The position numbers and the translations under genes were made by a program. This document shows positions 47,460 to 59,606 of a DNA stretch of 64,000 nucleotides, in pieces (position 1 is the stretch's first letter; each line of letters begins with the position of its first letter). Below the pieces are notes generated by a model that saw nothing but the letters and a program-made list of their open reading frames with translations, made no database searches and was not told the origin of the DNA. The DNA is from Hofstenia miamia (taxonomy: Eukaryota > Xenacoelomorpha > Acoela): contig SCFE01000121.1 in the NCBI GenBank assembly GCA_004352715.1, positions 177,887 to 241,886 on the forward strand, given 5' to 3'.

Positions 47460-48552
47460 GACTCTGCAGAAGGTTTAATTAGCGTTCAGTACAGCCACAA
47501 TTCCAAGAAACAGGTTAACATAGAACTTATAACATAACTTATAGATGTAACATTGGTAATTCATCCAAGTAACCAAACCACTTTAGGTGCAACACCAGAT
47601 GACCAATTCCTATGGCTTCCAGCCGAAGCGGAACATCCAGGAGTAAAGTGCTTAACCTATTGACTGGTGCTACCCTATCTGTCTCACTTGCTTAATTTCT
47701 ATCTCACTTCAAAAATACAAACTCATTTTCATTGTTATCTCTCAGCTCACTATTAAATAATCTGTAATTGCCAGATATTCGTGCTAGCCAACAGCATGGT
47801 ATCATCACAGTGTCAGATTGTATAAGTGCATGTACATNGAACATCCAGGAGTAAAGTGCTTAACCTATTGACTGGTGCTACCCTATCTGTCTCACTTGTT
47901 TAATTTCTATCTCACTTCAAAAGTACAAACTCATTTTCATTGTTATCTCTCAGCTCACTATTAAATAATCTGTAATTGCCAGATATTCGTGCTAGCCAAC
48001 AGCATGGTATCATCACAGTGTTAGATTGTATAAGTGCATGTACATGTTGAAATACGAATGAGAGATTTATTATTTCCTTATGCGTAACCGTATACATAAC
48101 TTAATGAACCACAATTCGGACTGGGTAATCGAAAGACCCCCAGAAGCAACGTGTCGCCCCGTGCTAATGAAAGCACTCCCGAATTGTCGCCGGTCTTAAG
48201 CAATAAGTTTCATTTAAAATAATAATAAATAAGAAAATACAATGGTAAAGACGGCAGTTAAGAGTAGACAAAGTCTATTGAACATTCGCTACAGTTGTCT
48301 CAGTTTATATACAAAGATTCAGTATTACCTGCCTTTGTTTACAATAATTTCAGATAGCAACGTAGTTTAACATGATCAATAATAATTCCCTCGTAAATTC
48401 AATTTGAGCAAAATAAAGCACCAGCGAGGGGACATCAAATTAATAGCAACAACCTAATATTGAAAATGATTGAAAAACGTCACGGTGACGTCATAATACA
48501 ATAAATGTAAAATAAAAGATATAAATGCACCAAATCCCTGAGTGACTCTACA
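47460..48552 (-). repeat. Type A LTR, minus strand, CpG-rich, with duplicated segment at an n
   Basis: On the minus strand it starts TGTAGAGTCACTCAGGG at 48552. It contains CGTCACGGTGACGTCA-like sequence, a TATAAAC box-like site (about 48305), AATAATAAATCTCTCATTCG near 48065-48085 and then CpG-bearing sequence. 47614-47837 and 47839-48060 are near-identical, separated by one n at 47838, which looks like an assembly duplication. The 3' end is not clear before the RT thumb begins near 47450. Its high CpG content contrasts with the other LTR of the neighbouring relic, so it probably belongs to a younger insertion. Confidence 0.65.
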
Positions 48553-48625
48553 ATATATTTCATGTAAATTTATGCATAACTATTAATTTTATCTGAGTAC
48601 AATAATTTAGTTTTAGTACTAGCTA

Positions 48626-48979
48626 TTATGTAATCATTCTGCTACCAGTCTCTTGTTCCAAATCTTGTAAAATGGAAGGAAATGCTGATGTTAAAGAATC
48701 TTCAAGAGTCTCTTGTTCCAAATCTTGTAAAATGGAAGGAAATGCTGATGTTAAAGAATCTTCAACATGCTGCAAAAAATCATCTGCAGAACCTTTTATG
48801 TGTTTTTTAAAAGATATTATTAGTGTATCTATGTACGCACTTGATAAAATGTTTGCAGATTTGTGCTTAGCAAGCAATGAGCTTGGGGAAATGACAGAAA
48901 TTGTGTCATCAATAAATGTGGAATTTTGTAAATTTATAGAAGAGTTTGAGAAACTCAATGAATTTGAAAAAACTGATGC
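48626..48979 (-). CDS. Short ORF with exact 20-residue duplication, next to SWIM ORF
   Basis: Open on the minus strand from an acceptor-like TATTTAG (48980-48981) to a stop at 48626-48628. The first part is Ser/Asn-rich (SFSNSSINLQNSTFIDD), then SLLAKHKSANILSSAYIDTL and FKKHIKGSADDFLQHVEDSL. The block EDSLTSAFPSILQDLEQETL is then repeated exactly because of a 60-bp tandem duplication (about 48650-48709 and 48710-48769). It may be the exon after the SWIM ORF at 49038, but the visible donor choices do not give a consistent phase, so linkage is unproven. No known domain recognised. Confidence 0.4.
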   Translation of the reverse strand, partial: ASVFSNSLSFSNSSINLQNSTFIDDTISVISPSSLLAKHKSANILSSAYIDTLIISFKKHIKGSADDFLQHVEDSLTSAFPSILQDLEQETLEDSLTSAFPSILQDLEQETGSRMIT

Positions 48980-49037
48980 CTAAATATGTGTTAGTAGAAT
49001 TCAAACAAAAAACAATTTACTTTTATGAAAGACGCCT

Positions 49038-49640
49038 TTACAAGAGCCAGGGTTCAACACTTTGGTGATAAAACCACATAATAAATGCAACTTCATGTTT
49101 ACATTCCCCTGCTTGGGCAACACACCCCTTACATGTTGCAGAAAATATCTCCAAATTTCTTTCATCCACTTCAATAATGCATTTATAAGGGGAGGATTTG
49201 ATCTTGTGTTCAGGAGTAATTAAACATTGCACTGTACAGCAATCTTGAATTCGCTACAACTCTATGAAACCAATTGCCTCTTCTCTGTAATTTGGCCACA
49301 TTGAATTGCTTAATTTAGTGTTTGAAACCTCTGGTTGGCTATAAATCACAGATTTGGAAAAGAATGATTTGAGTATTAAGTCCTTTATCATAACTATACT
49401 AAAAGTATTCCAAAACTCCATTAAAGCTTANNNNNNNNNNNNNNNNNNNNNNNNNNNNNNNNNNNNNNNNNNNNNNNNNNNNNNNNCATTGAATTGCTTA
49501 ATTTAGTGTTTGAAACCTCTGGTTGGCTATAAATCGCAGATTTGGAAAAGAATGATTTGAGTATTAAGTCCTTTATCATCTGCAAATTTATTAATGTTGC
49601 TTTTATCATAACTATACTAAAAGTATTCCAAAACTCCATT
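49038..49640 (-). pseudogene. SWIM-type zinc-finger protein exon, one stop and an assembly gap
   Basis: Minus-strand translation runs MEFWNTFSIVMIKATLINLQ, then SKSAIYSQPEVSNTKLSNSM, NYREEAIGFIEL-stop, TVQCLITPEHKIKSSPYKCI, EVDERNLEIFSATCKGCVAQ and AGECKHEVAFIMWFYHQSVE. C-x2-C...C-x-H followed by (A/E)VAF.MW.....EP is the SWIM signature of a family of uncharacterised arthropod proteins (usually GGCKH.(V/I)AFLMW..RRSEEP). RAIGYVE..., ITPEH..R..PY upstream fits the same family. SWIM domains bind zinc and are thought to mediate DNA or protein contacts. A TAG follows FIEL. A gap (49431-49486) splits the exon, and the sequence on both sides is duplicated with one 27-base difference, so the stop could reflect assembly or a second allele. 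Confidence 0.6.
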
Positions 49641-50143
49641 AAAGCTTAATTTATAACACTTATTTAAGATCAGTATACTTATAAATTAAATAAATCTTTT
49701 AAATCTATAAATAAATATTAATGCTTAATGTAAGTGTTTTCCAAGAAATTTCTGCACATTCGGAACAATCAATGTTGGTAATGGGATTAAAACAAAAGTA
49801 GTAATATTAAAAAATATAGGAAATTTTAAGAATTGGCAACCATTTTTTTGAAAATTTCAAATATGAATTATATAAAAATTAGATATTTTGAAACATTTCA
49901 AAATTTCATGAAAATCCCCCATTATGAACATTGTAAATATTTACAGTCCTTTGAACCTTCATTTAGATTTAATATAGAAATTTAATTATGTTCATTATTT
50001 TAAAGTTTGTACTTTATTGTAACAAGTACAATTTTTAGCATTGATTTGTGTTTTGTTTTGCTAATTTTTTATTATGATTCTGAAAAATTTCCCAATCTTA
50101 TAGTATTATAGTTGTTAATGTGAGCTGCCTATTCTATTCTTTT
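49641..50143. other. No gene seen
   Basis: AT-rich spacer between the SWIM ORF and the LTR at 50144, without recognisable features. Confidence 0.4.
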
Positions 50144-51115
50144 TGTAGAGTCACCAGGGCCCCTTTTTGATTTTTATCATTTGTCAATTTTGTTAGTTCC
50201 AAATACTGCCTTATAATTTGTTAGATTAGTTAGTTATATATTCATGATGTCATGATTTTCACTATCAAGTTTTCTTAGTGCAGTTATATGAAATTAGAAT
50301 TATTTGTCCTCTCATTTTAGTTGAATATGTTATTTCTCTCTAATTTTGTGAGGGAACTCAAATGTAAAATTTGAAAAACCTGAACAGGTAATAATTACTT
50401 GATTGTTATAAATACTTGAGAAACCTGTAGTGAATGGAACAATATAATTTGTCTCACTTCAATCATGTTTGATCTTTTTTGATTTATTTATTAAGCTAAC
50501 CCTTTTAGATTTGTCTCTGGATTGGTATGAAATAATAATTGCTCAAGTTCCAGCAACAATTTGGGAGTTACTCTACTGTGTTTAAGGCAACAACATGCAC
50601 TCTAACAGTTGGCAGCCCAAATTATGGTACCCCATTAGGTTAGGGCTACAATTAAGCATAAGGAAATAACAACTTTTATTTGATCATTTCTATTCATACA
50701 TTGCACTTAATAATTTACACTGTGATGACAACTTACTGCTGGTGAACACAAAGGCATGGTAATTACATGTGATGTTTATTATTTATTTACATTGGTTGAG
50801 GAAATAAGAACAATTGAGATCTGTTTTAATTGAGCTAGAAATTAACAACTAGAGACACACTATTAGCACCCTGGTGAGCTTGGATCAATTCAAGGATGCC
50901 ACTTTGGTGTGATGCCATGTGAATTGGTCGCCATTGGAGGAGAATTCTCAGGGAACTATTTTTCTGTATCTTTATTAAACTGGCAAACTACCAATGTTCT
51001 GTTTTCTCTTTGAATGTGGGTCACTCTCTATGATGGTAGCCTTTGCAACCTTCTACCTGTTATTTGAGTTACCTAGTATCACTGGAGTAGTCAGAGTGCC
51101 CCCTGTGATTCTACA
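50144..51115 (+). repeat. LTR (type A2), 972 bp
   Basis: It starts TGTAGAGTCACCAGGGCCCC and ends CCTGTGATTCTACA. It aligns with 29587-30526 and 39622 onward. It is followed by TGGTGACCCTGATGTGATC, a primer-binding-site-like sequence beginning two bases after TG...CA would allow, and about 280 bp of leader. That internal sequence is then interrupted at 51400 by another element. So this is a 5' LTR whose element is cut by a nested insertion. CpG-poor. Confidence 0.75.
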
Positions 51116-51399
51116 TGGTGACCCTGATGTGATCTTGAACTCCAGGTAGTTCTAATTGGAGAGCTTAAGGTTGGGCCATATTGTCACTACCTTCTATGAA
51201 AACCTTAGAGCTTCCTTACACATTATCAACATGTTTGGCCATGATACATGGTGAAGTAATGTGATCTAGCCCTTAGAACTGTCAGTTGATCTACATAGTC
51301 AACCTCATACAATCTTGTTGCAGTTTAGCAGGTGAACTGATGTTTGTAGATGTACTCCAGTCACAAAACCTGTGTTCACACCTGAAGTGCAGGTGATTC
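51116..51399 (+). mobile_element. Leader region of the element behind the 50144 LTR
   Basis: It begins with TGGTGACCCTGATGTGATC (candidate tRNA primer-binding site) and has no coding content. The last four bases, ATTC (51396-51399), are duplicated at 63827-63830, marking the insertion site of the next element. The sequence after 63830 should be its continuation. Confidence 0.6.
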
Positions 51400-52566
51400 T
51401 GTAGCATAATAAAAAGTGTAATGTTGCTGAAAGAAGAGAAGGTTGGATGATTAGTCAGAATTAAGATCAAATAATTATTTAGTGATTAAAAACAATTTAG
51501 ATTTATGTATCATTATGTTTGTAAAATGCAACCAAGAAACAATATAGCAAATTAGTACTTGTTGACAAATAATTTGACAAAACAAAGGGGGCGATAATGC
51601 TTCCATTATTTTTAGCCATTTTGGCAGATGATAAATTCAAATTTTAAATGACAGGTACTTTTTGAATTTTACTATACATAGAGCAGAAATCAATTGGAAA
51701 ACTGTTGAAGTAAATTCTTTGAAAATCTTATTCTTAGATTTCTTTTGGTTTGCTTATTATTAATTCATGTCAACCTAAAAGGTAGATGCCTTAGTAGTGG
51801 CTTGGGCACACATTGGGAGCAATTTGAGGGTTCCTTGATCCAAGCAATAAACCTGCATTTATGTTAGGGGTACAAATAGGAGTTTTTCTCTGTTTAGCTG
51901 ACTATTGATTCATTCATCTGCATGTAATAAATAATTTACTTTGGAGATAAGGCTAGTTAGCCTACTGTAAGTTACATCTATATTACATTGTCTTGACAAA
52001 TTAGGTGACTTATAAATAGACTGATAAATAAACTGAGCATATATTGTTATCTAAATGTAAGGTAGGAAGCTGCAAGTAACTATTTACATTATTTATTTAT
52101 ATTAATTAAAACCAATAGTTTTTTGGTAATGGCTGAAGTAATATTTATTAAGCTGCTAGTGACATTGCCAGGTTGTGAAGTACAAAGTTACACATTACAA
52201 AGTGAGTTTAAGTCAGTTACATCCAGCCTTGAGGGTTGCAATGAGTTAGGATATGGAACACATAAGTTACTTTGTTGAGCTGAGACTTGGAACTACTTAA
52301 TCAACAACAGAGGAACACAAGTGTGGATTGATTTGGAGATTGGAGTCAGCTGGAGGCCACAGTGGAAGAAAGGTGAACCACAAAAGAAAACTGTGAGGAT
52401 GTCATACCTAAATAGTATTGGATTTGTTGAAATTAATATAAGTTAATAACAATGTATCTCATGTTGAAGAAAGGAACTAAGATCAGTACATCCCTACCTG
52501 CATCTAACAAGAAAAAATAATTTAAAAGAATTAACTCTATGTTAATGCCAGGTAGTGGATGCTACA
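51400..52566 (+). repeat. 5' LTR (1167 bp)
   Basis: TGTAGCATAATAAAAAGTGT to GGTAGTGGATGCTACA. It matches 62066-62336 and 63073-63826. TG...CA ends with short inverse GTAGC/GCTAC. Confidence 0.9.
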
Positions 52567-52585
52567 TGGCGACCATGACTGATTA
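52567..52585 (+). promoter_or_regulatory. Primer-binding site candidate
   Basis: TGGCGACCATGACTGATTA immediately follows the LTR end. TGG at the first position complements the CCA end of a tRNA. The tRNA species was not determined. The CpG in TGGCGACC is one of few kept in the element. Confidence 0.6.
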
Positions 52586-52800
52586 AAAACAAAGAAGAAT
52601 AATCAACAATCCAACATCCTGACTCAGGACTTATAGTAAAAAAATTAAGAAACACAACCATTACATGTGATAGAAGAAGACATGTGAAGAAAACCACCAA
52701 TACAGCAAATAGTCAGTTACTACCACTACACCTAACTTAAAGCAGGTTCAGAAACAAAGAATTGTACAGAACTGCTAGCCTCTACTAATTGTACATTAGA

Positions 52801-54472
52801 ATGACAAATACAAGAGGAAAGAAAGGTAGCACCAAGAAAGGCACAAGTAAAACAACCCCCAACCCAAGGAGAACATGTTCAGAAACAGATGTATCCCCTA
52901 AAGAACTGGAAACCCTACATATGTCCCCAGAAACAGGATCCAGCAAAGTCTTAAATATCTTAAGACAAACAAATGAGACAGAAACAATACTGAGATCCAA
53001 GATACAATTGTTGGTGGAAAGAATGGGGAAACTAGAGCAGGAGAACAAAAACGCAATGAGTGAATTAAAAATTGAAATGGAAAATCACCTAGAAAACCAA
53101 AGTGAAAATTTTCAAAGGGACATCAAAGCATTAACAACCCAGCTAGCACAATTGAACAAATGCTTCCAGGAACAGAATGCAAAATACAAAAAGATATCCC
53201 AACAATTAGAAGATGAGAACAGGCAGCTAATTCTAGACAATGACATGCAAGCACAAGAACTAGAACAGCTCAAATATAAACTCATATCAACAGAATTGGA
53301 CAGAGAGGAGAATCATGAAAACCAAATGTGAGAATTAGAAGATCTGAGACACAAACTGAGAGCAATACAGGGAAATGAAGAGGAAAATCAGAGGGCAACA
53401 CAAATGCATGAAATAGCATCAAGCAATTAAAAGAAAAAAGCCTACAGGCGTTACCCATCAATTTTAAAAAACAATTCAGAGAAGCAGAAGAGGAAGAGGA
53501 ACAAGAAAAGAAAAAATCATTGATGAAATTAGGAAAGCAGTGACCAACCAACTCACAATAAACAAACACATAAATGTGTGAAGGAGACCAACCTATGAGA
53601 GCTTGATGCTACTAGAGTATAGTCATAATGACACAATACCATGCAAGGCAACCCTGCAGAAATTCAATGGAAAGATCAACAGTTACAACCCAACATTCCT
53701 CAAATGACTGCAAATGTTCAAGATCACAATGGCTGAAAGGAAAGTAAGCCAACAAGAATCAGCAGCAAGATTCCCATTATACTTAGCAGGAGCAGCATAC
53801 CAACACTATCTACTCTTAGACACTGATACAAAACAGGGCCACAAATTACTAATTGGAGACTTTGTAGAGTACTATGAAAACAAAAGCTTTAAAAACCAAT
53901 ACTGAATCATATTGAACTCAAGAAAGATGAGATAGACTGATGATATAATAAATTACATCCAGCAGGTGGAATGATTGGTAACACTCAGCTTAAGGGGAAC
54001 AAATATTCTAAATATGACCTTTTTCCCACATTTGTAATATTAGAACACAATTTGAAATCAAGTCTGATGTGGATGACAAACTGGAAAAAATGATTAGGAA
54101 AGCCATAGATATACATGCAAAAATTGAAAATAATCTCCACATCTATGAGAAAGCAGTATGGAACAAGGAAAAGCCAACAGAATGGTGAAGCAGTTACAAA
54201 ACACAGACAGCAAACACCAAAATTTATAAGGAAAATAAGACAGAGAAGTTCATCAACATAAAAAACAAAGAGGGAAAGTCAAAGAAAGTTAGAGAGAGAG
54301 AGAGACATTAAGTGTTACAAATGTGGAAAGAAGGAGCACAGGAAAGATGAGTGCAGAAAACAAATTGACATGATCAGAGAAGAGGAAGCATACTATGAAG
54401 ACAAGGATGTAATTGAGTCTGAAGCAGAATTATTAGAAGATCTTGAAACTGAAGAAGAATTAGAAAACTAGC
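52801..54472 (+). pseudogene. Gag relic with coiled coil and zinc knuckle
   Basis: The N-terminal frame 52801-53331 (ATG at 52801) begins MTNTRGKKGSTKKGTSKTTP, a basic, Ser/Thr-rich tail, followed by a long Glu/Lys/Gln-rich coiled coil (about residues 60-175). After a stop the coiled coil continues in other frames. A capsid-like block RFPLYLAGAAYQHYLLLDT lies in 53714-53905, preceded by FNGKINSYNPTFLK (the FDG......W.. motif with its Trp codon now TGA). The nucleocapsid zinc knuckle KCYKCGKKEHRKDECRK (about 54309-54359) keeps C-x2-C-x4-H-x4-C. An acidic tail follows (EEEAYYEDKDVIESEAELLE). Gag forms the particle and packages RNA. The gene is broken by several stops and frameshifts. Confidence 0.8.
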
Positions 54473-54506
54473 TCAAGCACTGACTCTAAAAAACTGAGCA
54501 CCAATA

Positions 54507-57500
54507 ATGATTATCACAAACCTGAACAATATCAACACAATATTGATAACAATAAATGGGATACTGACAAAGGCAACAATCAAAACAGGAGCAGTGACAA
54601 TGATAATAACAAAATGTGCAATGAAGCTAGGATTTAGAATGATCAATCAAAAGACTAATCAATGCATCCAGAGAATACATAGACACAAAAGGCAAGCTCA
54701 ATGCAGTACAAATCAGGATAGCAAACACACCCTTTGAGCAATCATTAGTAGTGATAGACATTCACAACAATTTATTGCCATATGAGGTGATATTAGGTGA
54801 TGACTTCTTAACAAAAAACAGATGCATGATAAACTACTACAATAGAATAATTAAAGTAAGGGAAGAGGAAATTGAAATTGAAGAACAAGAAGGCAAGCTA
54901 TCAACAATAGTATTTGAACTGGAAGAAGACATAAAGCTTCAGCCATATAAATGGAGGATGCATGAAATCAAAACAGAAAAGGAGATCACAGTGGATATAA
55001 TGATCTACAATAACAAAGGAATCAATTTAAAAAGAGTTGTGATGCCTTCAAGTGTGTGTGCTATAAAAAAGGGAAAGGAAGAATACTGATACTAAATGTC
55101 ACAAATCACAAAATTAATATGAAGAGAACAAACATGAGAATACTCAGAAAGTATGTTAAATCCAGCATCAAAGCCATCTGGAAGACAATGGAAGACATTG
55201 ATGAGCAGAGTAGTTTGTATGGTCAATTTGAGGACTTACAAACAAAAACAGGAGGTACTCCACACTGCTGACTTGAGGGTGAGTGGATGAAAACCATTGA
55301 TGTAGCAAGTACTCCCCACAGCTGATTCAAGGGCAGAGGGACAAAAGTAAATGAAGAAGATCAATATAAAACACCAGATCTGTTGGAGGAGGAATACCAA
55401 CATTTAAATGAAACACAACTACAACAACTCAGAGAGGTGCTGGAGAGACATAAACAAATATTCAATTACAGAGAAATAAGTGTGGGCCAGGCAATAGGTG
55501 AAACACACAAGATAATTACAACAATGAACAAGCCAACAAAACTGCCAGTGAAATGAGTGCCAGAGCAGATGAAGGATGAATACAATAGAATACTCAACAA
55601 ATTAATTGACAATAAAATAATCTGACCCAGTGAAAGTCCATATGTGGTGCCAATGGTATTTGTAAGGCAAGGAGAAAAATACAGACTATGTATAGACTTC
55701 TGAAAACTGAACGAAGTAACAAAAAAGGACTCGTACCCACTTCTAATAATAGGGGCTATGCTATACAAATGAGCAAGCATAAATATTTTACATTGATAGA
55801 TATATGCAAGGCATATTGGCAAGTTAACATGGAAGAGGAAGACATTGAAAAGATGGCGCTTATCACTCCATACTGCTTGTATGAATGGATATACATGGCT
55901 TTTGGGTTATGTAATGTGCTGGCAACTTTCCAAAGATATATAACGAAAATATTAAAGAACAAGATACACAAAATGGAGGAAGGCATGAAAATGTAAATAG
56001 ATGATATCATCATAACAATTGACACAATAGAAGAGCATTTAGAGAAATTGGAAAGAACACTATTAATCCTGGAAAAAGCAGCCTTATGAATTAATGGCAA
56101 CAAATGTGATATATTAAAAGAAAAGATCATATTCCTAGGACAAGTAATCAAGAAGGGGTGGATATGCATAAAAGATAATGCAAGAGACATGATCTGGAGA
56201 ATAGAGAAGCCAAACAACAAAAAAGACATCAGTGCCTTTTATATGGACTTGGCAGGAGCAGGAAGAACTAGACAATATAAAGGAGGAGTTAGCCAAGCTG
56301 CCATCACTGAATATGCCCAACTACAGTGAAACATTCATCCTGGGTTGCAATGCTAGTAAGGTAGCAATTGGAGCAACAGTTGGACAATTAAAGAACAACA
56401 AAGAAGTGTTGATATAGTTTTTCCACTGTAAACTAAAACCAAGTGAGGAGAACTACAGATCAACAAAGCTAGAGATGCTCACATTGATTGAGAGCCTCAA
56501 GAAATTTAGACACTTCCTAATCTGATGAGAGTTCAGGGTCTGCACAGATAACAGCAGCTCAGCATGGCTCAAAAAATTCTCAGGAGATAAGTCAGGAATA
56601 GTATCAAGGTGGATCAAATACCTTAATGAATTCACCTTCACCATTGAACACCAAAGAGGGGCACTGCATACCAATTATTTCTGGACTGTGCTCACAGAGT
56701 ACCAGAGAGACATAGCTAAAGAAGACAGAGAGAAAAAAAGAAGTTTCAATTCCTACCACATATGGAGTATGAAGAATTGCCAGAAACAAACATCAATAAG
56801 AAGGGACAAGCAGTGCTGCCAATTGTGATCAAGGAAGAGATATCAGAATCAGAGATCATAGAAAAACAAAAAGATGATGTGATATTGAACAAGATCATAA
56901 GAAAGTTACAGGAACCAAGCTTAAAACTGTTGAGATTAACAGCAAGCTACTACAAAAGGTACAGATGGGAAAGAAATAAGAATGGACTCCTATATGTGGA
57001 ATCACATAAAAACAGGATTGCAATGCCAGAATATTACAAATGAGACTTAATAAGAAAAGTGCACCAAAAAGGCCATCTAGCATTATGCAAACCAAGAGTA
57101 CCTTCAATGCAAGATTTATCACAATGATAGTGAGAAAAGTCACAGAGGAGATAAACAACAAGTATACAACATGCCTCCTCAACAACAAACAGCATTTTCT
57201 GATGCAGAGAGCACCACTAGAAAAGATCTTAGTGACACAACCTAATGAAATCATACACATAGATCTAGAAATGCTGTCAAAGGACAAAGAGGGATATCAA
57301 CACTTACTAGTAATTGTAGATAACTTTACCAAGTATGCAAGAATGATTCCAATGAAAAACACAATGGTGGAAACAACTGTGGAAATAGTAATGAAAGAGT
57401 GGATCTTAAAAACTGGACCCATGGAGACAATAATCACAGACAAAGGGCCACAATTCAAAAGTAATCTATTTCAGGAAATGTCAGGCCTACTGGAAATAGT

Positions 57501-58300
57501 AGTGAAAGGACAACAGCTTATCACCTGCAGGCAAATGGAGCAGTAGAAAGATTGAACAGAATGTTGTTTAAATTGATAAGAGTTACATCAAGAATAGGGG
57601 GACATAAGTGGTGAGAAGTAACTGAAATGATCAAATACTTTTATAATACATCCATACACTCAACAACAGGAATAACACCATTCAAGGCCATGTTTGGAAG
57701 AGAGGCAGCAACACCATTATCAATGCAATATTTTTCCCACAGCAAAAAAATGGACAATCAGTATGAGAATCAATTAAGAAATCAAATAACAGCAATACAC
57801 AAGACAATGTGCCATAACACAAAGAAATCTGACATGATGCAACAGTGAAACTATATTAAAAAAAGTCTATGTATTTACACTGATGAAATTGATAGACACA
57901 AACCAGGTCCAAAAGTTAAAAATGATTTGGTCAGGTCCATACAAATAAATCAAGTACTGCCAAATAACAAGTATATGCTGAATAATGGCAGACTACTGCA
58001 TTTTCAGAACCTAAAATGAGAAATGGCAGACATTGAAGAGTCTAGATTAGATGAAAATGCTGAATTTAAAATAAATTGATTTAATGGAAATGAAATTATG
58101 TATGATATGAACAAACTAGACAGTTTACTGGAAGAAGGTTCTGATGAGGAATTCAAAACAAACATCAGTAATGGAAACTTACAAATGAGAGAGCTGCCAA
58201 GGTGAGCAGCAAAAGATAGATATATATATGTATATGACCCCAAGGTGTGGGATTTAAATTTACTTAATGAATTTAGGAAAATTGAGCAAGATTGAACAGC
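54507..58300 (+). pseudogene. Ty3/Gypsy pol relic: protease, RT, RNase H, integrase
   Basis: In order: a protease-like ATIKTGAVTMII where the active-site Asp of DTG reads Lys, then LPYEVILGDDFL (about 54780-54810); RT fingers PSESPYVVPMVFV and YRLCIDF, then KHKYFTLIDICKAYWQV (motif A Asp kept, 55771-55827), CLYEWIYMAFGLCNV and IDDII (55990-56015), where the residue before IDD is a stop; RNase H FILGCNASKVAIGA and STKLEMLTLIESLKKF (56330-56510). Integrase follows: an HQKGH/zinc region (about 57064-57190), Asp in IHIDLEML and IITDKGPQF (57255-57456) and, one frame over, Glu in GAVERLNRM (57532-57562). TGA stands at expected Arg codons at 55554, 55623, 55701 and 56087. Another ten or so breaks occur. 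The C-terminus ends DPKVWDLNLLNEF (58235-58275). Confidence 0.85.
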
Positions 58301-58474
58301 AACAACCACAGAGAAAGAAAGTGTGCCAAAACCAGAAAGCCAAGGAGATGACAATGTCAAATCCGTGGAGAAGAATACAAAGAGGGTCTCAAACCAGACG
58401 TCAGATGGAAGGCAAAAGGAGCAAGAACAAACCACTGACTAATTGAAGGCTCAGAGTGAGAAGGCGTCTGAGTA

Positions 58475-58664
58475 GTCCCCAACACTGATTTGAGGGCAGG
58501 GAGATGAAAAGACATAATGCCTTTCCTGCTGGAGATCTGCATTGCCAATTTGAGGGCAAGCAGAGAACCAGTGAAAACCCCAGAGATCTACAATGCTGAT
58601 TTGAGGGCATGCAGAGAACTGGCACAAAGCAGCTCAACTTTCCCTCCAGTCCACTTTGCCAATT
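58475..58664 (+). repeat. Minisatellite-like repeat at the integrase-ORF3 junction, running into a gap
   Basis: The core GATTTGAGGGCA with the surrounding GC-richer unit recurs at about 58487, 58548 and 58599, with a fourth starting at 58655 just before the gap (spacing 51-62 bp). Related units occur at about 55270 and 55325 within pol. The gap 58665-59606 is probably caused by more of these units. Confidence 0.7.
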
Positions 58665-59606
58665 NNNNNNNNNNNNNNNNNNNNNNNNNNNNNNNNNNNN
58701 NNNNNNNNNNNNNNNNNNNNNNNNNNNNNNNNNNNNNNNNNNNNNNNNNNNNNNNNNNNNNNNNNNNNNNNNNNNNNNNNNNNNNNNNNNNNNNNNNNNN
58801 NNNNNNNNNNNNNNNNNNNNNNNNNNNNNNNNNNNNNNNNNNNNNNNNNNNNNNNNNNNNNNNNNNNNNNNNNNNNNNNNNNNNNNNNNNNNNNNNNNNN
58901 NNNNNNNNNNNNNNNNNNNNNNNNNNNNNNNNNNNNNNNNNNNNNNNNNNNNNNNNNNNNNNNNNNNNNNNNNNNNNNNNNNNNNNNNNNNNNNNNNNNN
59001 NNNNNNNNNNNNNNNNNNNNNNNNNNNNNNNNNNNNNNNNNNNNNNNNNNNNNNNNNNNNNNNNNNNNNNNNNNNNNNNNNNNNNNNNNNNNNNNNNNNN
59101 NNNNNNNNNNNNNNNNNNNNNNNNNNNNNNNNNNNNNNNNNNNNNNNNNNNNNNNNNNNNNNNNNNNNNNNNNNNNNNNNNNNNNNNNNNNNNNNNNNNN
59201 NNNNNNNNNNNNNNNNNNNNNNNNNNNNNNNNNNNNNNNNNNNNNNNNNNNNNNNNNNNNNNNNNNNNNNNNNNNNNNNNNNNNNNNNNNNNNNNNNNNN
59301 NNNNNNNNNNNNNNNNNNNNNNNNNNNNNNNNNNNNNNNNNNNNNNNNNNNNNNNNNNNNNNNNNNNNNNNNNNNNNNNNNNNNNNNNNNNNNNNNNNNN
59401 NNNNNNNNNNNNNNNNNNNNNNNNNNNNNNNNNNNNNNNNNNNNNNNNNNNNNNNNNNNNNNNNNNNNNNNNNNNNNNNNNNNNNNNNNNNNNNNNNNNN
59501 NNNNNNNNNNNNNNNNNNNNNNNNNNNNNNNNNNNNNNNNNNNNNNNNNNNNNNNNNNNNNNNNNNNNNNNNNNNNNNNNNNNNNNNNNNNNNNNNNNNN
59601 NNNNNN

